Shown here: in pieces, positions 54,501-63,662 of the stretch
How the letters are laid out: every line of letters begins with the position of its first letter
How positions within the stretch are numbered: the stretch's first letter is position 1
Assembly: GCF_963576675.1 (NCBI RefSeq)
Contig: NC_088911.1
Coordinates: 77,529,256 to 77,593,255 of the forward strand
Direction: 5' to 3'
Origin: Euphorbia lathyris
Taxonomy: Eukaryota > Streptophyta > Magnoliopsida > Malpighiales > Euphorbiaceae
Length of the DNA: 64,000 nucleotides
Program-made: the position numbers and the translations under genes
The notes under the pieces: model-generated
The model's input: only the letters and a program-made list of their open reading frames with translations
What the model was told of the DNA's origin: nothing
The model's database searches: none

Positions 54501-54846
54501 AGTTGTCGCTGGCGCAACAGCTGAGGTATTATGGTTGCACAATTTGTTTCAAGAGTTAGGCTTGTCATCTGCTGCTGCTCCTGTTATATATTGTGATAAT
54601 GTAGGAGCTACATATTTCTGTGCTAATCCCGTTTTTCATTCGAAGATGAAGCACCTTGCTTTAGACTACCATTTTGTTCGTGAAAATGTGCAGTCTGGTC
54701 TTCTGCGTGTTGCCTATGTCTACACATCTGATCAGATTGCGGACGCCCTTACAAAACCGCTGCCACGCTCCACCTTTGTTGTCTTAATTCACAAAATTGG
54801 TCTTTCTTCCTGGCCGCCCATTTTGAGGGGGCGTGATAAGGATTGA
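51588..54846 (+). pseudogene. pol: Pol polyprotein of element C, several lesions
   Basis: Domains in order: protease WLLDSGASHHVTND near 51655-51695, pre-integrase DWHHRLGHSS, integrase with YSDNGGEY and, in a shifted frame, PHTPQHNGYSERRH. After a serine-rich linker comes RT ([23 protein letters not shown], catalytic YVDDIIV at about 53875), then RNase H (DADWA, CDNVGA). Lesions: a frameshift in a TA run near 52215-52235, another near 52470-52500, a deletion of about 100 bases with frameshift near 53385, and TAG at 54181-54183 (from a glutamine codon). RNase H has TEAKY where the family has TEAEY. The frame ends inside the 3' LTR. Confidence 0.9.
54822..54833 (+). other. Polypurine tract of element C
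   Basis: TTGAGGGGGCG ends right before the 3' LTR start TGATAAGG and would prime plus-strand DNA. Confidence 0.8.
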
Positions 54847-55006
54847 CTTAGTCATTTTCTGTTATGATATTTATTCAAATTATATTCTGTATTTATCCTG
54901 TAATTAGTTATTATCTCTAGCTTATCTTAACTGCACAGTTTAGGGTTGTAAACTCTATTTATACCTCTCTTCCAAAGTGAATAAACACAACTTCTTCTTC
55001 TCTATA
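54834..55006 (+). repeat. 3' LTR of element C
   Basis: 173 bp, TGATAAGG to TCTCTATA, nearly identical to the 5' LTR 41.5 kb away. It is followed by GGGAG and the dioxygenase frame. Confidence 0.9.
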
Positions 55007-55952
55007 GGGAGATGCTTGCCGGAAATGGGGATTTTTCCAGGTGGTGAATCACGGTATATCCGTAAGGGTTTTAGATGATTCGGAAATTCCATGAGCAAGA
55101 TAATGAAGAGAAGAAAAAAGTATACTCAAGGGAGTATACAAGAAAGATGGTGTATTACAATTCCAATTTCGATCTGTATAGTGAAACACCTTGTAATTGG
55201 AGGGATACACTTAGTTGCGTTCTGGCTCCTCGTTCACCCAATCCAGAAGACTTGTCGGAAGTTTGTAGGTATGAAATTGAATTTTTTATTAAATTCACAA
55301 GTTAAGTTAGTTATCCCTTGAAAATGATATGAGTTAGAATTTGGCAGAGATATTATGTTGGATTATTCAAAAGAGGTAAGGAGATTAGCAGAGAAAGTAT
55401 TAGAGTTGGTGTCGGAAGGTTTGGGGCTGAAAGCGGATTACCTTAAAGAAAAAGGTTGTGCGAATGGATTTTTTTTTTTATTGGGTCATTATTATCCATG
55501 TTGTCCAGAACTAGAGATGACAATGGGAACTTCAAGCCATTCTGATAGTAGTTTTCTAACAAGACCAAATTGGTGGCCTTCAAGTCTAGTACCAAAACCA
55601 CTGGGTTGATGTTACCCCTACTCCTGGAGCTCTTTTCATAAACCTTGGAGATTTATTACAGGTAAGGTAATTATATATGTATTCTTAATTAATGAATTAC
55701 CTAATTAATGAATTAATAATGTTAATTGAATGGATGCATTGCAGTTGATCTCAAATGACAAGTTGAAAAGCTCACAACACGGAGTGATAACAAGAAAAGA
55801 AGGTCCAAGAATATCAGTGGCACATGGTCCTCCTGAGGATACAGAAAGAATATATGTACAGAGAAACAAATGTCAAGGACTTTTTGGCATACTATTATCA
55901 CAAAGGACTTGATGGTATAACTGCTTTACACTATTTCAAGATATCATTGTAA
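55007..55952 (+). pseudogene. 2-oxoglutarate/Fe(II) dioxygenase (ACC-oxidase-homolog type), rest of gene
   Basis: The frame resumes after the element as DACRKWGFFQVVNHGIS. Exon 1 runs to 55268, intron 1 is 55269-55346 (GTATGA to GGCAG), exon 2 runs to 55661, intron 2 is 55662-55744 (GTAAGG to TGCAG), and exon 3 ends with TAA at 55950-55952. Three exons fit this gene family. Kept motifs are YTRKMVYYNSNFDLY, GHYYP, the H-S-D iron-binding pair and PRISVA of the R-x-S cosubstrate motif. Lesions unrelated to the insertion: a frame-changing small deletion near 55070-55080, loss of about ten bases near 55560, a stop in exon 2 (GTC TAG TAC), and loss of the segment between PRISVA and the C-terminus with frame change. 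It is clearly dead. Confidence 0.88.
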
Positions 55953-56164
55953 TCAAATGGCTTCTTACCTTAAGACTGTTTGTTTATTTCATACAGATGA
56001 GGCCTTACCTTATTCATGTTTTAATTATATTATAGATGAGCTTTTCGTAACTCTCTCTGTTCAATCACAACTCTAGGATATGCATCCATAACAAAATAAC
56101 TCCTTTGCCTTTCATATATGTTCTTCATTTTTTATATTTTCATCTTCTACTTTAATTATTAACT
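55953..56164. other. Short AT-rich intergenic stretch
   Basis: It holds the putative 3' flank of the dioxygenase pseudogene. No further feature is seen before the LINE begins. Confidence 0.5.
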
Positions 56165-56898
56165 CCGCCTGTGAGGGTCACTTGGTGGCCTTTACAGCCG
56201 GTCCCAAGCCCGGACAAAGGAGGAGGGTTGCGGTAGGTTTGTGGCGGCCAGCGTAAAACTTAGCCACATCTTATGACATGAACCATAATATAAATGTCGT
56301 TGGGGCGTTCCCTACTCAGCGACGCGCTGCACTTCCTAGACCCGGGTGTAGTGATAAATGTGCAAGGGTTGCTAGGTCGTCGCCCCGAAGCGGCGCGCCA
56401 CCCCAGGACCCGGGGGTGGTGTCAAATATACAAGGGTTGCGGGTAAATAAGCTAGTCCACGGTAATGGTAGGGGTAAGGGTAAGGGTAGTAGGTTACGCT
56501 TTGGGACATGGAACATAGGTTCTTTGACAGGAAGATTAGCTGAAATTGTAGATGTTATGAAGAGGAGGAGAATAAATATACTGTGCCTACAAGAAACCAA
56601 GTGGGTTGGAGGCAAGGCTAGAGAGATAACTCCTTGGGGTTATAAGCTTTGGTACTCAGGAAAGGATAATGGTAGAAATGGAGTAGGTGTTCTTATTGAT
56701 AGGGAGTATATTGATGATGTAGTAGCGGTGTCTAGGAAGAGCGATAAAATTATGAGTGTTAAGCTAGTGATAGGGGATAAGGTTGTGAATTTCATTAGTG
56801 CATATGCGCCACAAATAGGATTAGATGTGTCTATAAGACAAGCTTTTTGGGATGACTTAGAGGAAGTGGTGCAACAGGTTCCTAGGGATGAAAAAAGT
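56165..56898 (+). mobile_element. RTE-type LINE, 5' end with endonuclease domain (truncated)
   Basis: The start resembles the conserved 5' region of plant RTE LINEs (GGCCTTTACAGCCGGTCCC, then GGAGGAGGGTTGCGG). The frame from 56278 contains the APE-type endonuclease N-terminal half: LRFGTWNIGSL, LCLQETKW, NGVGVLID, FISAYAPQ. These nick target DNA for priming. The frame stops making sense after VPRDEK at 56895, where the 39-bp minisatellite begins. The catalytic D-x-N and S-D-H parts and the start of RT are missing. The RT half at 62263-63579 is the same LINE type and strand. Confidence 0.85.
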
Positions 56899-57758
56899 GT
56901 TGCTTTTGAGCCATCTGACTCACGGTCGCAGACCGGAGTTGCTTTTGAGCCATCTGACTCACGGTCGCAGATCGGAGTTGCTTTTGAGCCATCTGACTCA
57001 TGGTCGCAGACCGGAGTTGCTTTTGAGCCATATTTACCTAAGATCGTAAACTAGGGTAGCTGTTTAGCCATTATCCCCGCGATCTTGAAATGGGGTAGCT
57101 GTTTAGCCATTATCCCCGCAATCTTGAAATAGGGTAGCTGTTTAGCCATTATCCCCGCAATCTTGAAATAGGGTAGCTGTTTAGCCATTATCCCCGCAAT
57201 CTTGAAATAGGGTAGCTGTTTAGCCATTATCCCCGCAATCTTGAAATAGGGTAGCTGTTTAGCCATTATCCCCACAGTCGTAAATCAGGGTAGCTGTTTA
57301 GCCATTATCCCCGCAATCTTGAAATAGGGTAGCTGTTTAGCCATTATCCCCGCAATCTTGAAATAGGGTAGCTGTTTAGCCATTATCCCCGCAATCTTGA
57401 AATAGGGTAGCTGTTTAGCCATTATCCCCGCAATCTTGAAATAGGGTAGCTGTTTAGCCATTATCCCCGCAGTCGTAAACCAGGGTAGCTGTTTAGCCAT
57501 CATCCCCGCAATCGTAAACCAGGGTAGCTGTTTAGCCATCATCCCGGCAGTCGTAAACCAGGGTAGCTGTTTAGCCATCATCCCCGCAATCTTAAAATAG
57601 GGTAGCTATTTAGCCATTATCCCCGCAGTCGTAAATCAGGGTAGCTATTTAGCCATTATCCCCGCAATCTTGAAATAGGGTAGCTGTTTAGCCATTATCC
57701 CCGCGGTCGTAAACTAGGGTAGCTATTTAGCCATTATTCCCGCGGTCGTGAACTAGGG
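56899..57758. repeat. 39-bp minisatellite, two subfamilies
   Basis: About 22 monomers. Four copies of one type (GTTGCTTTTGAGCCAT, starting at 56899, 56938, 56977 and 57016) are followed by about 18 of a second type (GGGTAGCTGTTTAGCCAT). Both share the word AGCCAT and the 39-bp period. The second type has two variants (CAATCTTGAAATA and CAGTCGTAAACCA halves). It lies just upstream of a gypsy polypurine tract and LTR, so it is probably the hypervariable 3' untranslated region of that element. Because 39 is a multiple of three it gives long but meaningless frames. Confidence 0.9.
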
Positions 57759-57946
57759 TGCAGCCCGAAGCAGAGTCTGATGCAGTCAGAGAGCAACGCC
57801 GGAGCGCGCAGCGCAAAGGTCAGGTATGTTTCCTCCTACTCGTTACGTGTCTTTTACTTTTATATGTTTTACATTGCATGTGTTACGTTAGCAAAAACGT
57901 TTTCGAACCACACACATCACTGTCAAAATAGAAAAGTAGGGGCAAC
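57759..57946 (+). other. 3' untranslated tail and polypurine tract of gypsy element F
   Basis: It ends in AAAAGTAGGGGCAAC directly before the LTR start TGTAGACACC, the usual layout for Tat/Ogre gypsy elements. Confidence 0.65.
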
Positions 57947-58402
57947 TGTAGACACCGAGTCGGAGGACCTGTGACGAAAACCTGAAACAAGACGGTCGAA
58001 GCGATTGATTCCGGAAGTTTTGAAAAATATATAAAGAATAATAAGCTGAGGAAAATTAACGGCACGGCGCGGGCACACAACGGCATCCTGCACGGACGAC
58101 GATGGTCGAACGCCCGCTTGACGGCTCGAGACGTGCGCGCGGCGTCCGTCGGACGCACCGCGAGTGGCACGCTCTCGACGCACGAGCAATGCCTGGGATC
58201 GCTGGCGGTGCGCGCCCTCGTGGGCCGTTGAGCACACGTGCCTGGCAGCGCGGGGCGCGCGTTCGGCGGCCGCGACGTGCGAGCGTCTAGCTGCGCGGAA
58301 CGCGCGCTCGGCGGCCACGGAGTGCACGCGTCCGACGGCGCGGGGCACGCCCCGAGGGTCGCCGGGCGGGCACCCAACCACGTCGGACGAATGCCCAACC
58401 AC

Positions 58403-58617
58403 GTCGGGCGAACGCCCGACGAGGGTTGGACGCGGGCGCCCAACCTCGCGTTGGGCGCTCGCCCAACGCCGTTGGGCGATCGCCCAACGAAAGTTGGGCG
58501 ATCGCCCAACATTGTTGGGCGGCCGCCCAACAAGGTTGGGCGGTAGCCCAACACTAGGTTGGGCGGCCGCCCAACCACAATGGGCGACGCCCAATTTTTT
58601 TTGGGCGTCGCCCATTG
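58403..58617. repeat. Array of GC-rich palindromes upstream of the F promoter
   Basis: Palindromes: GTCGGGCG-AA-CGCCCGAC (58403-58420), 58449-58468, CGTTGGGCGATCGCCCAACG (58470-58489, perfect), 58493-58510 (perfect), GTTGGGCGGCCGCCCAAC at 58514-58531 and 58558-58575 (both perfect), and 58535-58552 (4-base loop). The last, 58578-58617, is a hairpin with two 17-base arms and a loop of six T. Confidence 0.95.
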
Positions 58618-58621
58618 TTCC

Positions 58622-58655
58622 GGGATCCGTTTCCCTATATAAGGGCACGGATCCC
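58622..58655 (+). promoter_or_regulatory. TATA box of LTR F within a stem-loop
   Basis: TATATAAG at 58636-58643 lies between the arms GGGATCCGT (58622-58630) and ACGGATCCC (58647-58655). CCC and GGG closely flank the TATA box itself. It is the likely core promoter of element F. Confidence 0.75.
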
Positions 58656-61003
58656 AAGGTGAAGGGGTGATTTTTTGGGGAGAGCTTTCTTACACTAGAT
58701 ATTTTTCTAGAGAGAGGAAGTGGATTTTTTGGGAAAAAAACATTTTTTTTTCCTAAAATTGAAAATCTCTAAATTTCCTAAGTTCAATTTTTACTAAATT
58801 TTTCATAAAAAACGGGAGCTCGCGGTTCGTGGAATCAATCGGCTTCGACTGTCAGATACCGAATTAAAGGTATTATCCGAGGACTAGACTCTTTATTTTA
58901 TTTAATCTATTCTCTCCTTCTATTTATTTTTTTTATGCTATAGTTTTTATTCCTTTAGTTATTTATTTATTTTGTCACGTTTTATTTAATTAACGTATTT
59001 ATTTAATTTTCGTTTCGTGTTAAATAAAATTCGGTTTTGTTTTAAAATAAAAACCTCGTTTTGGATATCCCAATACGAACCGTGATCCGATAAAAAGGTA
59101 GTTCGGGTATCGAAAATGTTGTAATTATAAGTTTTTTATTTAAAAGAGGTTTCCAAATAACGTTTTAAAATAAAAACATCGTTTTAGGAACTTCCGTGTT
59201 CGACTATGATCCATCTTTGGTAGTTCGGAAGTCCCAAAACGATTGAATTAGATTTAATTTAAAGCTTTTGAATAAATCTGGAAAATATTGGAGTGCTGCT
59301 GTAATTTGCCAATTCTGTCACTAAATGCTGTTTACCGACGGATTTTCCATCGGTAAATCTGCCAAAATGTAAAAAATGTCATTTCGGTCCCTTTTTCTTA
59401 ACTTTTAGACTTTTAATCCTTAGTATATACATATATAATTATGTAATATATTCTTTTCAAATTGTTTTAAAACTTTAACATATATAATTATTTTAGGAGA
59501 TTGGTATTCCATTTTTATTCTAATTTTTTGTATATGTACATATTACTTTCTTTTTTATTATTATTCATTTAAATTACATTAAATTCTATTTTAAATGTTA
59601 TTTACTTGGGCATTTTGGGAGATAATTAGTAGATATTGGGGGATGAACATATAGTCTTTTTGACATTATGATTATATTAGTTATGTATATATATAGTTTT
59701 GGGGTATATTTGGGTTATCTTAATTATTGTTAAATAAAATTATTTTGAGTGATAAATGCTATTTTCTTATTTATGAATTTCATTCACTATTTTCTTATGT
59801 TTAAAGTATAAATATATTATTTTCATTATTCTTTCTTATATATGTATTAGATAGTATATTTTCTTTTACTCTTATTTTATGTCTTTTGGGCTAAAATGTG
59901 TAAATATATATCTATATTATTTTCTTTATTTCTTTTGGTCATTTATAAGTCCATGTTTCAAATGGGCTTCACTTGGAAAAATTAATTTTTGGACCTAAAT
60001 GTGTTTATTGATGTAATTATAATAGTTAGAGAGTCCATTAAATAAGTGGGGAAAATAAGTCACAAAAAGAGAGTTTTCAATTAAATTATTTAAGCTAATG
60101 AGCTTTCTTAGATCTCTAATGTAGATAAATAGAGTCATTTCGGTTGATATTTCAAATCGTCTTCAAAACACCACGTTTTAAAACCTTAGTCCGTTCCAAC
60201 GACGGATTAAGCGAACATTGTAATCAAAATCGTTTTCTTTGTTAATAATGGAGATTTTGAATCGCTTTCTTAATGAATTTGTACAAAATAAAATTGACTT
60301 GTATGTTTAACCACGTTTTCTTATTAAAAGGCTTTTACTTTAACGTTTTCAATTACTCGAGTCGTTCCAACGGCGATTTGGGTAAGCTTCATCAAACGGG
60401 GTTTTAAAACGCACCTAAATCGTTCCAACGGCGATTAAGGTGCGAACCATGTAATAAACATCGTTTTGGGGAAATAAGTTAATGTAGAATAGACACACAA
60501 CATAACATTTAAATACGGTTGTAAATAAATCACTTCTTTTTTCCCCCTCTCTGTGTATGTATAAACATAAATGGGTGATTCTTTACTGATGTGGCTTTTC
60601 AATATCATATGCTCAAAATGGTTTCCAAAAAGAGAAAGAAAAGGGTTTCAAATGAATTTTAAACTTAAAGAAGTATACGATTAGTCCGTTATCGCCTAAC
60701 ATGCTGAGTAGGAGGCCGGTGGTTCATAACCGGGCGATGTCGGGGTGCCTAGTAGCCTTTTTCCGGAAAGGAGCTAGCCTTCTCGGCTCGTACCTAAGTT
60801 TCCCGAACCCACACCGGTCTCCCGCAAGGGATCGGTGTTCATTTTCCCATTCGTGGGTGGCGACTCTTCCATATCTCCGAGCTCCGGTCCTGCCGAGCAG
60901 CTTGATTCCGCGATTGGTTGCTTTCGGCGCCAATCACCGCTTATGTCGCCATGAGGTTGTCCACCCCCCGGTCCGCCCGGGAGATTAGGCCGCGACACCT
61001 CGT

Positions 61004-61318
61004 CTAACAACAGCAGACCGAGCCAAGAGGGGGGCGGTGCCATTTCGGACAACCAGCATCAGTGGGAATGTTGGGACGGACATCACGTTTGAGGTTGCAG
61101 GCTGCAAGCCAATTATATAGACAATCCATTCCACGAATAACCACCTGACGGGAGCTTGTAATCTCATTTTTCCAAAGTTTGCCGTTGCGAGCTTTCCACC
61201 AACTCCATAGGACCATAATAAATTTGCCACTGATTTCTTTGGATTGAGTCGAAATAATAGTGCAGAACAAGGAATTGAAATCTTCAGCAGACAAAGATAA
61301 TGAGTCAATCAGAATCAT
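61004..61318 (-). pseudogene. L1-type LINE scrap (zf-RVT to RNase H linker)
   Basis: The minus-strand frame starts at 61318. It contains W-S-W-W-K-A-R-N-G-K-L-W followed by a V-I-R-G-M block and then KWHRPPLGSV. This pattern is known from the stretch between the zinc-binding and RNase H domains of plant L1-like proteins (W-x-x-W-K-x-R-N and W-x-x-P-P-x-G). The catalytic RNase H part is missing because the sequence is cut at the LTR F edge. Confidence 0.65.
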
Positions 61319-61617
61319 CAGGTTGCATTCAATAATACTATATTTATAGGGCTCATATATAATATATTCTCAACCCAATCAATTTGCTACATTTAATCTC
61401 TTCTGTTACTGTTGCCTAAATCAGTAAATTGTGTGTACCTACTTATGGTCTCGTCATGCATCTTTTTCATCGAAAAATTATATTTTGATGGTAATACTAT
61501 TAACAAATAATTAAATTATTTACTATAGTAATAATATTCTCTATTAATATTGATTAATTAAAACAGATAAATACTTATCGAATTGTTATAAAATATTAAT
61601 TACTAAATGATTCAGAA
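61319..61617. other. AT-rich stretch without recognised genes
   Basis: Non-coding, about 300 bases. It could be the upstream part of the L1 scrap or flanking DNA. No repeat structure was recognised. Confidence 0.5.
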
Positions 61618-61952
61618 TGTATATATCCCGGCCCAAGACTAGGCCCAAGGGCCCGAAAGCCCACACCGATCTCCTATAAATACCCCTGCCAAGGGAAGGG
61701 AAAGGGGGGAGTGCTTCTTGAATAGACTTTCCGGGTAACCCCACATCTTCTCGAATATTTCCTTTGTTAATCCCCATTGAATATCTAACTGTCTTGATCG
61801 TCGGAGTGTTCGCAGGGACCGCTCCCCGAACAGAGACAATTACCAAGAACCGCGGGAATCCGCCAAGGCTGCCCGAATCACTGTAGTGCATTCTCTAATT
61901 ATTTGGTGCGGTGATCGTGGACTACGAGTGATTTTCTGAAACATTCGACGAG
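61618..61952 (+). repeat. LTR end and leader of LTR retrotransposon G (unclassified)
   Basis: TATAAATA at 61675-61682 follows GGGCCC-rich words. A 5' leader-like stretch follows and, at about 61899-61915, TTGGTGCGGTGATCGTGG, a possible primer-site region, 35-50 bases before an ATG. LTR limits cannot be set without a second copy. Confidence 0.5.
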
Positions 61953-62261
61953 ATGCAGACACCAACTGAGCTCACCCCCGCCGGAGGACCGAGCGCAGCA
62001 GCAACTAGCTCGATGACCGGCGAGGCGCGTCCTGCGTTGTCTACCCCAATTTCTCCCAGGAACCTGGCTCCACTGATGGAGGAAGTGGATCTCGAGGAGG
62101 AGGGAGCATACAAGACTGCGCAACTCCTCAGCGCCATACGGGGTTTTCAGAAAACCCAAGCCATTCACTCGGCGGCTCAGATGAAGGTTATGGAACAGCA
62201 ACAAAGTTTGCAGGAGGAGAACACTAAAATCTGGCAATATCTCAAGGAGGAGAAACAATAA
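61953..62261 (+). CDS. gag: Gag N-terminus of element G, truncated
   Basis: 102 codons from [11 protein letters not shown]. It has a proline/alanine-rich head, then the helical [19 protein letters not shown] region around residue 45 (reading [14 protein letters not shown]) and a Q/E-rich coiled-coil-like end. Position after an LTR-like promoter and leader suggests gag of a gypsy-type element. It ends at TAA where the LINE sequence begins, so the core gag domain is missing. No close family match is claimed. Confidence 0.5.
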   Translation: MQTPTELTPAGGPSAAATSSMTGEARPALSTPISPRNLAPLMEEVDLEEEGAYKTAQLLSAIRGFQKTQAIHSAAQMKVMEQQQSLQEENTKIWQYLKEEKQ

Positions 62262-62262
62262 G

Positions 62263-63579
62263 ATGCCATCAGAATGGAGGAAAAGTATCTTAATCCTTTT
62301 GTATAAGAACAAAGGCGATGTCCAAAATTATGCCAACTATCGGAGAATCAAATTAATGAGTCACACTATGAAACTTTGGGAGCGAGTGATCGAACAAAGG
62401 CTAAGGAGGACGGTGAAGATCTCAGAAAACCAGTTTGGCTTTATGCCGGGAAGATCAACTATGGAAGCCATCCATCTAATGAGACAGTTAATGGAGCACT
62501 ATCGAAATAAGAAGAAAGACTTGCATATGGTTTTCATTGACTTGGAGAAAGCATATGATAAGGTACCAAGGGAAGTACTTTGGTGGGCCCTGATAAGGAA
62601 AGGCATTTCGCGGAAATATATTGACATCATAAAGGACATGTATGAGGGAGTATGCACGAGTGTACGTACTAGTGTTGGGAAGACTGAAGAGTTTCCTATT
62701 ACGATTGGAGTGCATCAAGGTTCCGCACTAAGCCCATTTCTTTTTGCCATCGTTATGGATGAACTAACAAGTTCACTTCAAGATGGTATACCATGGTGCA
62801 TGCTGTTTGCAGATGATATTGTGTTGGTTGATGAGACGAAAGAAGGAGTGGAGAGGAAGTTGAAACTATGGAGACAAACTCTAGAATCTAGAGGCTTTAA
62901 GTTGAGTCGAAGTAAGACAGAATATTTGGAGTGTAAGTTTAGCGGCCATAGGATTAGGGAGGCAGGGACAATCACCCTAGATGGGAGAGTTGTTCAGGCC
63001 TCGGATTGCTTCCGGTATTTAGGATCTATTATCCAAACGGATGGAGAAGTAGATGGAGATGTTGCTCATAGGATTAAAGCTGGTTGGTCGAAGTGGAAGA
63101 GTGCTACGGGTTTCCTTTGTGATCCCGGCATGCCTAATAGATTGAAGGGAAAATTCTACGGGACGGCAATTAGACCAGCATTGTTATATGGTACGGAGTG
63201 TTGGGCAGTGAAACACTGCCACATCCATAAGATGTCGGTGGCGGAGATGCGTATGTTGAGATGGATGTGTGGTCATACGAGAAAGGACCGGGTGCGTAAT
63301 GAAATAATTAGGACAAAAGTAGGGGTCACATCTATTGAGAATAAAATGAGAGAAAACCAACTAAGGTGGTTTGGCCATGTGAGACGTAGAGCGCTTGATG
63401 CGCCGGTTATGAGAACCGAAGAATGGCAAAGGGATGTAGTGGTGAGGGGTAGGGGAAGACCTAAGCAAACTTGGAGGAGAGTGATAGAGAGTGATATGAG
63501 TTTATTGGGAATTGAGGAAAATATGGTAGTGGATAGGACGGAGTGGAGGGAGCGAATTTGTGTCACTGACACGACTTGA
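62263..63579 (+). CDS. RTE-type LINE reverse transcriptase, 5' truncated
   Basis: 438 codons in an open frame; the apparent start ATG is simply where LINE homology begins. Motifs in order: [27 protein letters not shown] (the second arginine replaces a usual glycine), [30 protein letters not shown] (motif A aspartate), [13 protein letters not shown], and FADDIVLV (catalytic pair, about residue 185). [24 protein letters not shown] and the C-terminal thumb-like region with RWFGHVRRR follow. The RT catalytic residues are intact. The endonuclease and the RT start are missing, so it cannot move by itself. Confidence 0.9.
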   Translation: MPSEWRKSILILLYKNKGDVQNYANYRRIKLMSHTMKLWERVIEQRLRRTVKISENQFGFMPGRSTMEAIHLMRQLMEHYRNKKKDLHMVFIDLEKAYDKVPREVLWWALIRKGISRKYIDIIKDMYEGVCTSVRTSVGKTEEFPITIGVHQGSALSPFLFAIVMDELTSSLQDGIPWCMLFADDIVLVDETKEGVERKLKLWRQTLESRGFKLSRSKTEYLECKFSGHRIREAGTITLDGRVVQASDCFRYLGSIIQTDGEVDGDVAHRIKAGWSKWKSATGFLCDPGMPNRLKGKFYGTAIRPALLYGTECWAVKHCHIHKMSVAEMRMLRWMCGHTRKDRVRNEIIRTKVGVTSIENKMRENQLRWFGHVRRRALDAPVMRTEEWQRDVVVRGRGRPKQTWRRVIESDMSLLGIEENMVVDRTEWRERICVTDTT

Positions 63580-63662
63580 TTTCACGGTTTTATATGATGG
63601 TTCATGTTAGCCGACCCCGAATCATTTCGGGACTAAGGCTTTGTTATTGTTGTTGTTGTTAC
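63580..63662 (+). other. 3' end of the RTE LINE with GTT-repeat tail
   Basis: The sequence TGTTAGCCGACCCCGAATC, then GGACTAAGGCTTTG and a run of GTT is the characteristic 3' terminus of plant RTE LINEs, which the element's own RT recognises for priming. Confidence 0.88.

Larger units (their letters stand above)
13327..55006 (+). mobile_element. Ty1/copia element C, split by two nested insertions
   Basis: A small-LTR copia element in plus orientation: 173-bp 5' LTR, initiator-Met primer site, gag, pol (protease, integrase, RT, RNase H), polypurine tract and 173-bp 3' LTR. It sits in exon 1 of the dioxygenase gene with GGGAG on both sides. The Sirevirus LTR S (itself holding E1 and E2) interrupts gag at 13897-38511, and the gypsy array D interrupts the gag-protease linker at about 39076-51587. 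Without these, C would be about 4.5 kb, a normal size. Lineage within copia (possibly Ale/Retrofit) is a guess from the short LTR. Confidence 0.9.
57947..60996 (+). repeat. Large LTR of Tat/Ogre-like gypsy element F
   Basis: Starts TGTAGACACCGAGTCGG; the best end is GGCCGCGACA at 60996, about 3.05 kb. The first 680 bases are very GC-rich with palindromes and a TATA box at 58636-58643. The next 2 kb are AT-rich. Inside, a segment near 59040-59110 is repeated near 59165-59235 (words CGTTTTGG and GGTAGTTCGG). The word CGTTCCAACGGCGATT occurs three times with variation near 60193-60440. The polypurine side is on the left, so this is a 3' LTR. The right end abuts an L1 scrap, with no target duplication found. 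The length fits Tat/Ogre LTRs, but the exact end is uncertain. Confidence 0.65.

Noticed and set aside
56460..56495. Telomere-like GGTAAGGGTAAGGG run
   Set aside because: It encodes the glycine/lysine linker of the LINE endonuclease frame and is too short and irregular for an interstitial telomere.
56278..57054. A 258-codon gene ending in VAFEPSDS repeats
   Set aside because: It is a chance fusion of truncated LINE endonuclease with the first minisatellite monomers.
56899..57758. CRISPR-like array or repeat-protein gene (13-residue repeats on the minus strand)
   Set aside because: There are no unique spacers; monomers are head-to-tail 39-mers in a plant retroelement. Frames stay open only because 39 is divisible by three.
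57883..58670. Overlapping long frames on both strands in the GC-rich part of LTR F
   Set aside because: High GC removes stop codons; the peptides are arginine/proline-rich translations of the palindromes, with no domain.
60700..61000. rRNA-like or structured RNA gene in a GC-rich island
   Set aside because: It lies inside the end of LTR F and ends at the LTR terminus; I recognise no rRNA or tRNA sequence.
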